A stretch of 64,000 bases of DNA, from positions 83,209-147,208 of the forward strand of contig JAOTYL010000012.1 in assembly GCA_029861865.1 (NCBI GenBank). The letters are read 5' to 3'. This document shows, in pieces, positions 27,201-33,356 of this stretch; positions within the stretch are counted from its first letter, which is position 1; the number at the start of each line of letters is the position of its first letter. The stretch comes from Myxococcales bacterium. GTDB taxonomy: Bacteria > Myxococcota_A > Polyangia > Polyangiales > Houyiibacteriaceae. Under the pieces are notes generated by a model. That model was not told the DNA's origin and searched no databases. It was given only the letters and a program-made list of their open reading frames with translations. The position numbers were made by a program, and so were the translations under genes.

Positions 27201-27950
27201 GTTGGTGCCATCGTCACACACCTCTTGGCGCTCGGCCACGCCGTCGCCGCACAAGGGGCTTGGAAGGCAGGTGACCAAGAATTGCCTGTCCTGGTCGCAA
27301 GCCACGTCGGTGTCGCTGACGTTGAGCAAGATCACATCGGTGCCCACCGAAGTGCAGGTATAGGTCGTCACTGCTGCGCTCGGGGCGGCGATCGAACCGA
27401 GGGGCGCGCTCCAGTTGATCTGAAGAGGAGCGGTGCCGTCCGGATCGGTCGCCACGACGCTGAGATCGATCGTGTCGCCGAGGAACGCGCTTGCGCCGAC
27501 GTCGACATCCTCGATGACCGGACAATAGTTGAGCTGGAACGTGATGTTGACCCCGATGTCGCCTTCCGGAGGATTGTTCACGCTCGTCGAGCAGGTGAGA
27601 ATCATGGCCAGGAGAGTCGTCTCGCCCTCGAGGATGTCGAAGTTCGCCGACCCGTCGCAGAAGCGCTCGCCTGTATCCCGGTAGACGCCCAACGACAGAG
27701 TGTAGTTGGTGGCGGCTGGAAGGGATGTGAGACTGAAGGTTGTCGTATCGCTGGTGACCTCGAGGTTACCAACGATGAAGTCGGGCAACTCGGTCGGATG
27801 CGAGATGATGTATTCGAGCCGATCCGCGCCAATTTCTTCGGCGGACAACTCCACCGTGACACGGACGGAGGTCTGCTGTTGCTCCCCCCCTTCGGCGCAC
27901 GCGCTAAGCACGAATGTTAAAGCGACCAAAGCTATGAAGCGTGGACCCAT
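21279..27950 (-). CDS. Giant cysteine-rich repeat lipoprotein (Myxococcus Cys-rich repeat/DUF4215 type)
   Basis: This 2,223-residue protein starts with a lipoprotein signal (FIALVALTFVLSAC, lipobox LSAC). About 200 residues follow, including an Ig/cadherin-like stretch (GDTIDLSVVATDPDG). Then come 60 tandem repeats of about 33 residues that run to the last residues. Each repeat has four Cys, in the pattern CGDxxxEGTExCDDG followed by NDGGxGECxxGC, the Myxococcus cysteine-rich repeat. That gives about 240 Cys, presumably disulfide-bonded at the cell surface. There is no C-terminal anchor, so the N-terminal lipid would tether it. The ATG at 27950 is preferred to an upstream codon at 27977 because it starts the signal peptide. 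Function is unknown; adhesion or a surface filament are guesses. Confidence 0.88.
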   Translation of the reverse strand: MGPRFIALVALTFVLSACAEGGEQQQTSVRVTVELSAEEIGADRLEYIISHPTELPDFIVGNLEVTSDTTTFSLTSLPAATNYTLSLGVYRDTGERFCDGSANFDILEGETTLLAMILTCSTSVNNPPEGDIGVNITFQLNYCPVIEDVDVGASAFLGDTIDLSVVATDPDGTAPLQINWSAPLGSIAAPSAAVTTYTCTSVGTDVILLNVSDTDVACDQDRQFLVTCLPSPLCGDGVAERQEVCDDGTNDGGEGECLPGCLKVQACGDAITDGTEVCDDGQNNGGEDECLPGCLKLQLCGDAVTDGTEECDDGQNDGVGTLGCLPGCLFPASCGDGITEPPEVCDDGVNNGGELECLTCTSVQTCGDGISEGTEFCDDGFNDGGEGECLANCVGFQVCGDVLTQGTEECDDGVNNGTGPLGCLPGCLSPASCGNGTVEVPEICDDGVNDGGEGECLGCLLVQSCGDSLTQGTEVCDDGVNDGGSGQCTAGCLAIQVCGDGITNGTEFCDDAVNNGDEGQCLPGCFDVQSCGDNVTEGTELCDDGVNNGDPGQCAPGCLTFQNCGDGVVEGTELCDDSFNDGGEGQCAPGCTSIQTCGDAVTEGTEECDDGLNNGLGPLGCLAGCLAPASCGNGTIEVPEACDDGFNDGGEGECLSGCIGIQSCGDNLRQGTELCDDGVNDGDPGQCAPGCLTFETCGDGVAEGKELCDDGLNDGGEGECAPGCVTIQTCGDAVTEGTEECDDGVNNGLGPLGCLAGCLSPAACGNGVVEVPEVCDDGTNDGGEGECLANCVGIQVCGDNLRQGTELCDDGVNNGDPGQCAPGCLTIQTCGDGVAEGTELCDDGFNDGGEGECAPGCFTIQTCGDAVTEGTEQCDDGVNDGTGLLGCLPGCLAPAACGDGVVEAPEICDDGFNDGGEGECLAGCVGIQSCGDSLTQGTELCDDGVNDGGQGQCAPGCLTIQTCGDAVVEGTEVCDDGINDGGEGECLATCQKLQSCGDAVTEGTEQCDDGVNNGVGPLGCLAGCLAPASCGDGVVEPPELCDDGVNNGDEGQCLPGCAKLQFCGDSIAEGTELCDDGVNNGDPGQCAPGCLSIQTCGDGVIEGTEVCDDGINDGGEGECLATCFGIQSCGDAVTEGTEQCDDGTNDGTGLLGCLPGCLSPASCGDGVVEPPELCDDGVNNGDEGQCLPGCAKLQFCGDSIAEGTELCDDGVNDGGQGQCAPGCLTIQTCGDGVIEGTELCDDGTNDGGEGECLPTCQKIQSCGDAVTEGTEQCDDGTNDGTGLLGCLPGCTSPAACGNGVVEVPEVCDDGVNDGGEAECLPGCTGLQSCGDSLTQGTELCDDGVNDGGQGQCAPGCLTIQTCGDNVIEGTELCDDGTNDGGEGECLPTCQKIQSCGDAVTEGTEQCDDGTNDGTGLLGCLPGCLSPAACGDGVAEPPELCDDGINNGDEGECLPGCAKLQSCGDSVAEGTEVCDDGTNDGGQGQCAPGCLTIQACGDNTVEGTELCDDGTNDGGEGECLGCTVIQSCGDAITEGTEQCDDGVNDGTGPLGCLAGCTAAANCGNGIPEVPEVCDDGVNDGGEGECLPGCTGLQSCGDNITQGTEFCDDGFNDGGAGECVAGCLSLQNCGDGVANGTEVCDDGTNDGGDNECLAGCTRVQVCGDAVTEGTEACDDGVNNGTGPGLCLPGCAPPANCGDSVTEPPEVCDDGINDGGDLECFACTVIQTCGNAVTEGTEACDDGVNDGTGPLLCLAGCQPPSVCGDSVVEGLEVCDDGTNDGGEGECLGGCGGLQNCGDTVTNGTEACDDGVNDGGEGECVSGCFAIQSCGDAVTNGTEACDDGVNNGTGPLNCLPGCTAPASCGDGIPEPPEVCDDGVNDGGNNECLPGCTGVQTCGDTLVQGTEVCDDGVNDGGPGQCVAGCVGIQVCGDGVPNGTEVCDDGTNDGGEGECLGGCLKVQFCGDNVTEGTELCDDGVNDGTGPRQCLPGCNPPAACGNGTVEGSEVCDDGVNDGGDNECFGCSLVQVCGDGAVEGTEICDDGLNDGGQGECLPGCLGIQNCGNAIAEGTEVCDDGTNDGGPGECLAGCNKLQVCGDGTADGTEACDDGFNDGGDGQCVACAFIQSCGDAVIEGTERCDDGVNDIGGTGPLGCFPGCIIGPATCGDSTPVAPEICDDGINTGGEGLCWFCFTIQSCGDALIQGTEGCDDGVNNGSGPLGCLPACVLP
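21282..27251 (-). repeat. Array of 60 Cys-rich coding repeats with a four-repeat (399-bp) superunit
   Basis: The array encodes 1,990 residues in 60 units of 32-36 residues. A longer variant with a G(T/L)GPLGC insert, followed by PAS/PAA, recurs at repeats 12, 16, 20, 24, 28, 32, 36, 40 and 44, so that the middle 32 repeats form eight units of four. The period is 133 codons: near-identical DNA starting at 24360 recurs at 24760 (399 to 400 bp apart) with about two changes over more than 100 bp. Repeats 25 and 29 are identical in protein sequence. Flanking repeats are more diverged and keep the period less well. Confidence 0.9.
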
Positions 27951-27998
27951 AGACGAACCGACACAGATAACGGGCAATACCAGAGCGGGTACTCAGGC

Positions 27999-28015
27999 AA
28001 ACGGGGACCCCGTTT
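27999..28015. promoter_or_regulatory. Perfect palindrome AAACGGGGACCCCGTTT
   Basis: Two 8-bp arms flank a single central A. The centre is 57 bp upstream of the ATG of the giant lipoprotein gene. A single-base centre makes it a better dimeric protein site than an RNA hairpin. The protein that would bind is not known. Confidence 0.55.
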
Positions 28016-28044
28016 ATCGCAGCAACCGGGGGGTTTTGCCAAGC

Positions 28045-28074
28045 GCAAAGTCGTCGCAACAGACGACTCTTTGC
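28045..28074. promoter_or_regulatory. Imperfect inverted repeat/hairpin upstream of the giant gene
   Basis: GCAAAGTCGTC pairs with GACGACTCTTTGC, leaving a 2-base bulge and a short loop (GCAACA). It lies 95 bp before the giant gene start and could be an operator or a leader hairpin. No T-run follows on either strand, so it is not a simple terminator. Confidence 0.4.
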
Positions 28075-28081
28075 CCAGTTC

Positions 28082-28098
28082 AAAGATGTGCGATCTTT
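28082..28098. promoter_or_regulatory. Inverted repeat AAAGAT-N5-ATCTTT
   Basis: This is a perfect 6-bp inverted repeat with a 5-bp spacer (GTGCG), placed eight bases beyond the preceding hairpin. Its size fits a binding site for a dimeric regulator, but nothing identifies the protein. Confidence 0.35.
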
Positions 28099-28168
28099 CT
28101 ACAGGTACAGCCAACCACTTTCCCTTACACGCGCGTCGCCGGGAAACGAGGTTCACCAACGGTGGGAT

Positions 28169-28184
28169 TGTGACCCACATCACA
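28169..28184. promoter_or_regulatory. CRP/FNR-type site TGTGA-N6-TCACA
   Basis: TGTGACCCACATCACA matches the E. coli CRP consensus half-sites exactly, with the standard 6-bp spacer. It lies 140 bp upstream of the small lipoprotein GTG and 219 bp upstream of the giant gene ATG. Myxococcota encode several CRP/FNR-family regulators, so the family rather than CRP itself is the safe call. Confidence 0.5.
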
Positions 28185-28324
28185 CGTGGTGGAAATCACG
28201 CTACAGCCTGAATGCTTTGTTTTGGTGGCTTGACCGAAGTGGGGAACACCGACCAAGGTTTCGTGCAGGCGCTGGTTCCATGCGCCGACTGGCCATTTTT
28301 GGACATCCTACGGAGTTACGGATC

Positions 28325-28975
28325 GTGAAGTGTAGTGAGCTTTGTTTGGTGGCGGCTCTCGGCGCCATTGCTGCTTGTGGAGGGGCCAATGCGGGCCCTC
28401 TGATCCCAGCCGGAGAAGGCGGTGCGGGAGGCGCACCTCCGACCGGACAGGGCGTCTTTCGTTTGAATTGTGAGTTCGAGACAGAGGAGCTCAACCTCCC
28501 GATCGAGCTGTTCATCGAGATCGAGCTGTTCATCGAGCTCATGGAACCGTTCTCCCGGACGGACTCTACCGAAGCCACGTTTTCAGCGAGCGTGACACTT
28601 GATAAAGAATCTGTCGCGTCGCTGATCGAGGCGCTGATCGACGCTGGCTTGCCCACCGTGATCGACATCGTATCCGCGTCGGTGACTACAAATGTGACCG
28701 GCGCAACCCCCGCGACGATGACGGCATCCCTTGGCGGAACTCCGATCAGGTTCGACCTCCAGGCAGACCCCGACGACGACGGGTTGCCCGGACCTCATCG
28801 ATTCGACTTCGACCCTGTGACGGTTACGGCCAACGCGACATCCGAAGCCACAGAGGTCTTCTTTGGGCTCGACTTTGGCGGGATCTCGCTCTCCCTGGGC
28901 AACTTCAACGTCCCCGCGAACTGCGACGATTCCTCGCTGGGTGGGGTCGCGCTGAGGTTCCCGGTCGGACGCTGA
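28325..28975 (+). CDS. Small secreted lipoprotein, function unknown
   Basis: A GTG at 28325 starts VKCSELCLVAALGAIAACGG, a lipoprotein signal with lipobox IAAC. The mature part of about 195 residues begins with a Gly/Pro-rich linker (GEGGAGGAPPTGQG) and then a beta-rich domain without a recognised family. An acidic stretch reads IELFIEIELFIEL because an 18-bp DNA unit is tandemly doubled at 28502-28537. The frame is open upstream to 28088, but that part runs through the control region and lacks the signal. Its last 181 bp overlap the convergent membrane protein gene. Confidence 0.68.
   Translation: MKCSELCLVAALGAIAACGGANAGPLIPAGEGGAGGAPPTGQGVFRLNCEFETEELNLPIELFIEIELFIELMEPFSRTDSTEATFSASVTLDKESVASLIEALIDAGLPTVIDIVSASVTTNVTGATPATMTASLGGTPIRFDLQADPDDDGLPGPHRFDFDPVTVTANATSEATEVFFGLDFGGISLSLGNFNVPANCDDSSLGGVALRFPVGR
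28502..28537 (+). repeat. 18-bp tandem duplication inside the lipoprotein gene
   Basis: ATCGAGCTGTTCATCGAG occurs twice head to tail without a mismatch, adding six codons (IELFIE) in frame. Identity at every base suggests a recent slippage or duplication event. Confidence 0.9.
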
Positions 28976-30333
28976 CTAAACGTTCGATCGACGCAGTACG
29001 CGAACGGTCCCTGCGGGCTGTCGACGATCCCCGGCCAACCTTCGGGGAGCGGGCGCAGAGAGGCAGCAACGACGGAGTCCGTGATTGACCAGACGGCGGC
29101 GGGTCGCTCGTCGACGTTGACGCGCAGATCCCATTTGCGTGGGTCGTAGCGGTACAAGCCGATCAGACCAACCGCGATCGTGAGGATCGCCGCCAATGCA
29201 GCGAGTCGCCTCGAGACCGCGGTCGGGGCGACCAAGCCAAACAGGACAAAACACGAAGCCCACGTCGGGATCGCGGCAAGACGGGGACCAAACGCGACGC
29301 CTCCCCACCACTTGTAGAACGCGGCGTAGACCACGAGCTGCACGAGGAGCGCAGCCGAGAGGAATTTAGCTCGATTCGTGGAGCGGGCCCCGGCAACGAC
29401 CGCGACGATCACGATCGGAGCGAACACCAGGAGACCCCGGTTCGGGCTCACGAAGAGCGCCGCGAAGGCCAGGCCCAAATCCCCTAGGTCGGAGTGAAAC
29501 AACCCCTCGCTCCCGGCGTGCGTGATCGATTGGCCGACGGGCCACGGCGTTCCGAACTGTCGAAGGTTCCAGACGACAAACATGCCACACACGATCGCCC
29601 CCAAGGCGACTGCTGCCGCAACCCCAACTGGCTGGCGCCTTCGGAGCAAGGCCCGACCACAAAGCGCAAAGCCCGCGATCGCGAGAATGCCGTCCGCGGG
29701 ACGCAGCAAGCCGGCACTTAGAGAAAGAGCCGCCCCGGCGGCAAGCCAGAGGACGCTGGTCGACTCCTTCGTGCCGCGCGCAAGCGCCAGCCAAGACGCG
29801 GTGAATGCCACACAGGCGACGGTTTGTTGCCAGAGGGCCTGACCGAGGAGACCAGCCCCGCCGAATGAAAGCGCGGCCGTCGCTGCCCCAGCCAGCGCAA
29901 TGAGAGGAGGGGCTCGTTGCGCGATCGCCAAGAACAGAAAAAGGCTCGCAAGCGCCACCGCAAGCGCGGCCGACCTTCGCGCGCGCCGCGCCAAAGTCGC
30001 GTCATCGACCACCGACCCGGAATCGAGGGGAAGAGAGGTCAGGGCGCCCCACACGGCCGGTCCGGGGCCCCAGGTCGAAACGAGGCGACTGCGGTCGGCG
30101 GTGACGACGGCGTAGTAAGGGCGCTTTCCGGCCAGCACCTGATCTCGAAGCCAGCCGGCGCCCGCAAGGTCGAAGGAGCGTTCGCATTGGAGCACGTGCA
30201 TGCCGACCTTTGCCGGAACCGTATCGCCCCCTTGGGGTCGAAGCGGCGCCGTGAGCGCAAGGCCGAACGGGAGGGCAAAGCTCAGGAACGCCAAGCCGAT
30301 GGTGGCTCGAAGCCCTGTGGCGGCCCTAGTCAT
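28795..30333 (-). CDS. Polytopic membrane protein, possibly glycosyltransferase-like
   Basis: This 512-residue protein has about ten hydrophobic helices, an N-terminal periplasmic loop, and a hydrophilic C-terminal tail of 60-90 residues. The segment FVSPNRGLLVFAPIV and the following YKWWGGVAFGPRLA resemble integral membrane glycosyltransferase-like proteins found in actinobacteria and myxobacteria, but no catalytic motif is certain. Its ATG overlaps the stop of the TMTC-like gene as ATGA, so the two are translationally coupled and probably work together. The final 181 bp are antisense to the lipoprotein gene, and the tail encoded there (Ser/Pro/Lys-rich) may be a late extension. Confidence 0.68.
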   Translation of the reverse strand: MTRAATGLRATIGLAFLSFALPFGLALTAPLRPQGGDTVPAKVGMHVLQCERSFDLAGAGWLRDQVLAGKRPYYAVVTADRSRLVSTWGPGPAVWGALTSLPLDSGSVVDDATLARRARRSAALAVALASLFLFLAIAQRAPPLIALAGAATAALSFGGAGLLGQALWQQTVACVAFTASWLALARGTKESTSVLWLAAGAALSLSAGLLRPADGILAIAGFALCGRALLRRRQPVGVAAAVALGAIVCGMFVVWNLRQFGTPWPVGQSITHAGSEGLFHSDLGDLGLAFAALFVSPNRGLLVFAPIVIVAVVAGARSTNRAKFLSAALLVQLVVYAAFYKWWGGVAFGPRLAAIPTWASCFVLFGLVAPTAVSRRLAALAAILTIAVGLIGLYRYDPRKWDLRVNVDERPAAVWSITDSVVAASLRPLPEGWPGIVDSPQGPFAYCVDRTFSQRPTGNLSATPPSEESSQFAGTLKLPRESEIPPKSSPKKTSVASDVALAVTVTGSKSNR

Positions 30334-32141
30334 CGCGGAGCCGATCGCCGCGCTCGATCGACCTGATCAACCAGATTCGGCCGAAGTTCGAGAGCTTGCT
30401 CGAACGCCGCTTCGCTTGCCGGGTCGTCACCACGGCGCAGCTCGCAGAGTCCGAGGTTGAAGTGATTGTCGGCGTTGAACGGCTCGAGCGCACGAGCTTC
30501 TGCGAACGCAGCGCATGCCTCTTCGACTTCACCCGCCTCGAGCGCGACGATCCCGCGCGCGCGTTGGTTGTGTGCCGAGCGGGGCTGATATTCGCACGCT
30601 TTGCGAACTTGCTCGAGACCATCTCGGATCTCACCGCGTCTGGCGAGTAAGAGCCCGAGGTTGGCGTAGGCCTTATGCGCCTCGGGCCGACTCGCAGCCA
30701 CGCGCAGCCAGCGGATCGCTTCATCGATACGGCCTTGCTTCTGCAAAATGAGGGCACGTCGATGGTAGAGCCGCCAACGGTCCGTGGCGTTGGCGGAGCG
30801 CTCGAGCCCTTGCGCGACGTGCGCTTCTGCCTGATCGTATTCGCCTTCCTCTTCGGCTTGTGACGCAAGTCGGTGCCATGATTCGACGTGGGACGGATGC
30901 ACAGAGACCGCATGCAAGCGAAGGGCGCGCGATGATTCCCAATGGCCGAGCTGAGTGACGCTCCAGACCGTGCTCGCCACCAACCAACTCAAACCGACGA
31001 CCCACGCGCTACGCCGGGGAAGCCGGACCACGCCAAGCCCCAAGACGAGCAGCAAACCCCAACTCCCAACGAGCAGATAGCGGTCGGCAAGGAGGTTTTG
31101 AAGGGGAAAGACGATGTGACTCACGGGAGCAAGAAAAAGCAACCACCAGCCGAGCCCGAAGTTGGCTGCGTTTCGCCGAGAGCTCTGAAAGACTGCGCAG
31201 ACCGTCAAGAATGAAAAGACCAGCAAACCAAGCAACCCGAGGCCCAGGAGCCCAAAATTCGTAAAGTCGGGGCCCACCGGGTAGGCGATCGAATACGGAC
31301 CGCCGAGCATCATCAGTAAGAGGTACTTACCGTGCACGGTGCACGAGAGGGCGAGCGTCTCAAGAAACCCCCCACCGTGATAGGGCTGCACCATGCCGAC
31401 TGACTGCCCGGCCACATAGATCGGCACGAATACGAGAGCGCCGATGCCCAATGCGCTCGATCCGAGCGTCCAACGACGTCGCGGCACGGCATCCGCGGAC
31501 CATAGTGCGCACATTGCCAGGGCCCCAGCGCCGGCGAGCATGTGGCCCTTGGCAAGCGCCGAAGCGGCTAAGAGGACCAGACAGCCGACGAGCCGCGCGA
31601 CGCCGCCCACACGAAGGTAGCGAACCCCGAGGCAGGCTGCGCCAAAGAAAAGCAAGGCTCCGAGGACGCCCTTGCGCTCGGAAAGCCAGGCCACCGCCTC
31701 GACGTGGACGGGGTGAAGAGCAAACGCCGCACCGACCCACCACGCTAGGCCTCGGTTCTCCAACAACCGGAGCACGAGCGTTGCGGCCAGCGCACAGACG
31801 CCGGCGTAGAGAAGCACTTGGGTCAGGTGATGCCCGGCGAACCGATCGCCCCAAATCGCGAAGTCGAACATCACGGACAGGTCGCGCACCGGAAGATACT
31901 CTGCACCGAGTTGGAGCCGCTGCTCGACGGAAAGATCGAAGAAGACGCGACGAATGCCATCCCAGGTGAGACGGTGCAGGAGGGCATTGTCCCGGATGAG
32001 CCAGGGGTCGTCGTAGCGAATCAACCCGTAACGCGCGGTCGGAAGATAGAGAAGCGCCCCCAACACCCCGACCCAGGCAGGGTGCAAACGACCTGCGATC
32101 GCCCAAACCTTCGAATCCCCCGATCCGTCGAGCATCCCCAC
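30330..32141 (-). CDS. TMTC-like membrane protein with C-terminal TPR repeats
   Basis: This 603-residue protein has about ten membrane helices in its first 400 residues, then several tetratricopeptide repeats (for example AHKAYANLGLLLARRGE and NADNHFNLGLCELRRGD). The membrane half shows RYDDPWLIRDN, LPVRDLSVMFDF and HPVHVEAVAWLSERKGVL. This matches bacterial relatives of the TMTC proteins, which in animals are protein O-mannosyltransferases using dolichyl-phosphate mannose. A protein or lipid glycosyltransferase role is therefore likely but inferred. It is coupled to the next membrane protein gene and diverges from an outer-membrane-type gene 92 bp away. Confidence 0.78.
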   Translation of the reverse strand: MGMLDGSGDSKVWAIAGRLHPAWVGVLGALLYLPTARYGLIRYDDPWLIRDNALLHRLTWDGIRRVFFDLSVEQRLQLGAEYLPVRDLSVMFDFAIWGDRFAGHHLTQVLLYAGVCALAATLVLRLLENRGLAWWVGAAFALHPVHVEAVAWLSERKGVLGALLFFGAACLGVRYLRVGGVARLVGCLVLLAASALAKGHMLAGAGALAMCALWSADAVPRRRWTLGSSALGIGALVFVPIYVAGQSVGMVQPYHGGGFLETLALSCTVHGKYLLLMMLGGPYSIAYPVGPDFTNFGLLGLGLLGLLVFSFLTVCAVFQSSRRNAANFGLGWWLLFLAPVSHIVFPLQNLLADRYLLVGSWGLLLVLGLGVVRLPRRSAWVVGLSWLVASTVWSVTQLGHWESSRALRLHAVSVHPSHVESWHRLASQAEEEGEYDQAEAHVAQGLERSANATDRWRLYHRRALILQKQGRIDEAIRWLRVAASRPEAHKAYANLGLLLARRGEIRDGLEQVRKACEYQPRSAHNQRARGIVALEAGEVEEACAAFAEARALEPFNADNHFNLGLCELRRGDDPASEAAFEQALELRPNLVDQVDRARRSAPR

Positions 32142-32233
32142 GGCTATCCATGTACCGCAGTGCGCGCAGATTCTCTATTACTCTTGGCCCCGAGCCGGAC
32201 TCATTGTAGGGTCGCGCGAAGCTAAGGGGGACG

Positions 32234-32929
32234 ATGGGGGGCAAAGATGGAGCAACGTGGGCTTTGCTCACAGTAGTGTTGGCCACGTCGAGTGCGGTCG
32301 CGCAGGACTACTCGTACCCGACCCCTCCCCCTCAGCGTCAGCCCTACAGCACAGAGCCCGCATATCCCTCCCCACCGTCCGAGAAAACGAGCTCGCACCG
32401 TGGCTTCCAAGGTGGCTTCAACATCGGCGTACCCATCTGGCTCGATGTCGATAGAGATGTCGTTCGGCCAGGTGCCGACCTTCACTTCTTTGGTGGATAC
32501 GACATCGGGTACGCGGTGTTCGGGCTGGACCTCGGCGCCATGTGGACACCCCTCGATTTGAACGAGATCACCGGCCTGCCAACCGGGGTCAGTCCAGGGC
32601 GCAGTCCGGTCACACGCCTTTACTTCGCCCCGGAAGTTCGGGTGCAGGTCCCCAACAAGAGCCCTATTCTTCCCTACGTCGGCATGACCTTCGACGTCAA
32701 CTGGTGGCGCTTTCGCGAAACTGCGATCGGATGCAATTTTTGGTACTGCACACAGGTTGCCGTCTTTCGCTTCACGCCCGGCTTCACGGCGAAGGCAGGG
32801 GTCGCGTTTCGCGTGAAGCAGGGCGTCCACATCGATCTCGGCGTGAAGTACTCTTTGTCTGGCCCTGGTGATTTTTTTGTCCGAAGAGAACAGTGGGCAA
32901 CCCCGTATCTCGGCGTTTTGGTCCGGTGA
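32234..32929 (+). CDS. Outer-membrane beta-barrel type secreted protein
   Basis: A signal peptide (ATWALLTVVLATSSAVAQ) is followed by a Pro/Tyr/Ser-rich linker. About 170 residues of alternating hydrophobic strands come next, with aromatic-rich ends (VTRLYFAPEVRVQV, SPILPYVGMTFDVNWW). The C-terminal part, KQGVHIDLGVKYSLSG and WATPYLGVLVR, is typical of small beta-barrel proteins. No family is certain. The next gene starts 20 bp later with its own AGGAG site, forming a two-gene unit. Confidence 0.65.
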   Translation: MGGKDGATWALLTVVLATSSAVAQDYSYPTPPPQRQPYSTEPAYPSPPSEKTSSHRGFQGGFNIGVPIWLDVDRDVVRPGADLHFFGGYDIGYAVFGLDLGAMWTPLDLNEITGLPTGVSPGRSPVTRLYFAPEVRVQVPNKSPILPYVGMTFDVNWWRFRETAIGCNFWYCTQVAVFRFTPGFTAKAGVAFRVKQGVHIDLGVKYSLSGPGDFFVRREQWATPYLGVLVR

Positions 32930-32948
32930 GCGCTCAGGAGACGACCCG

Positions 32949-33356
32949 ATGAAAAGACCGACTGAGATTGTGTTGTTGACCCTACTCGCGTTGGTGCTTG
33001 GGCTGACTGGGTGTAAGAAGGGGAAGGAAGTCGAAACCGCGGCCGACGCAGAACCGGGTCGCCCTCTCTCTCCTTCGGGCACGATGAGCCTGACGGGGAA
33101 CTACTCTCAAGTAGGCGCCATCGGGACATTCCAAGATTGTACGACCCGAGAGCAATGGCGGGTGGCACATGAAGGCGACAATGAGGCGCTCGAGAAGGCG
33201 TACCTCGACTCCAACGTGCCACTCGGGTCTCCGTTACTGGTAATCGTCGAAGGGGGGATCGATCTGCGGCCAAGCCTCGATGAACGTGGTCAGGAGACGG
33301 TGTTGATCGTGGCGCGATTCGTAGCGACCCGACCTGGCGAGGCCTGTCCGCATTAG
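32949..33356 (+). CDS. Small lipoprotein (NlpE/META-associated type domain)
   Basis: The ATG at 32949, preceded by AGGAG, starts a lipoprotein signal ending in LTGC. The 115-residue mature part has the pattern GTFQDCTTREQWRVAHEGDN, then EKAYLDSNVPLGSPLLVIVEG and ETVLIVARF. This pattern occurs in periplasmic lipoproteins related to NlpE or fused to META domains; I recall the resemblance but cannot check it. Function unknown. The stop overlaps the convergent desaturase stop by 4 bp. Confidence 0.65.
   Translation: MKRPTEIVLLTLLALVLGLTGCKKGKEVETAADAEPGRPLSPSGTMSLTGNYSQVGAIGTFQDCTTREQWRVAHEGDNEALEKAYLDSNVPLGSPLLVIVEGGIDLRPSLDERGQETVLIVARFVATRPGEACPH

Larger units (their letters stand above)
27951..28324. 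promoter_or_regulatory. Divergent control region between the two lipoprotein genes
   Basis: This 374-bp stretch has no supported gene. It separates the giant lipoprotein gene (minus) from a small lipoprotein gene (plus). It is rich in inverted repeats: a 17-bp palindrome at 27999-28015, a hairpin at 28045-28074, an inverted repeat at 28082-28098, and a CRP-type site at 28169-28184. Clear -35/-10 pairs could not be assigned. Confidence 0.6.

Noticed and set aside
21282..27251. Possible CRISPR array or satellite because of regular DNA repeats
   Set aside because: Units are about 99-102 bp, codon-phased and without unique spacers; they encode a known protein repeat.
21357..27920. Three long plus-strand open frames (21357-22649, 23898-25673, 26292-27920) rich in AVVDAVVAELGAL-type repeats
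   Set aside because: They are mirror frames of the Cys-rich repeat array; the periodic codons on the minus strand prevent stops on the other strand. They lack starts with ribosome sites and any known family.
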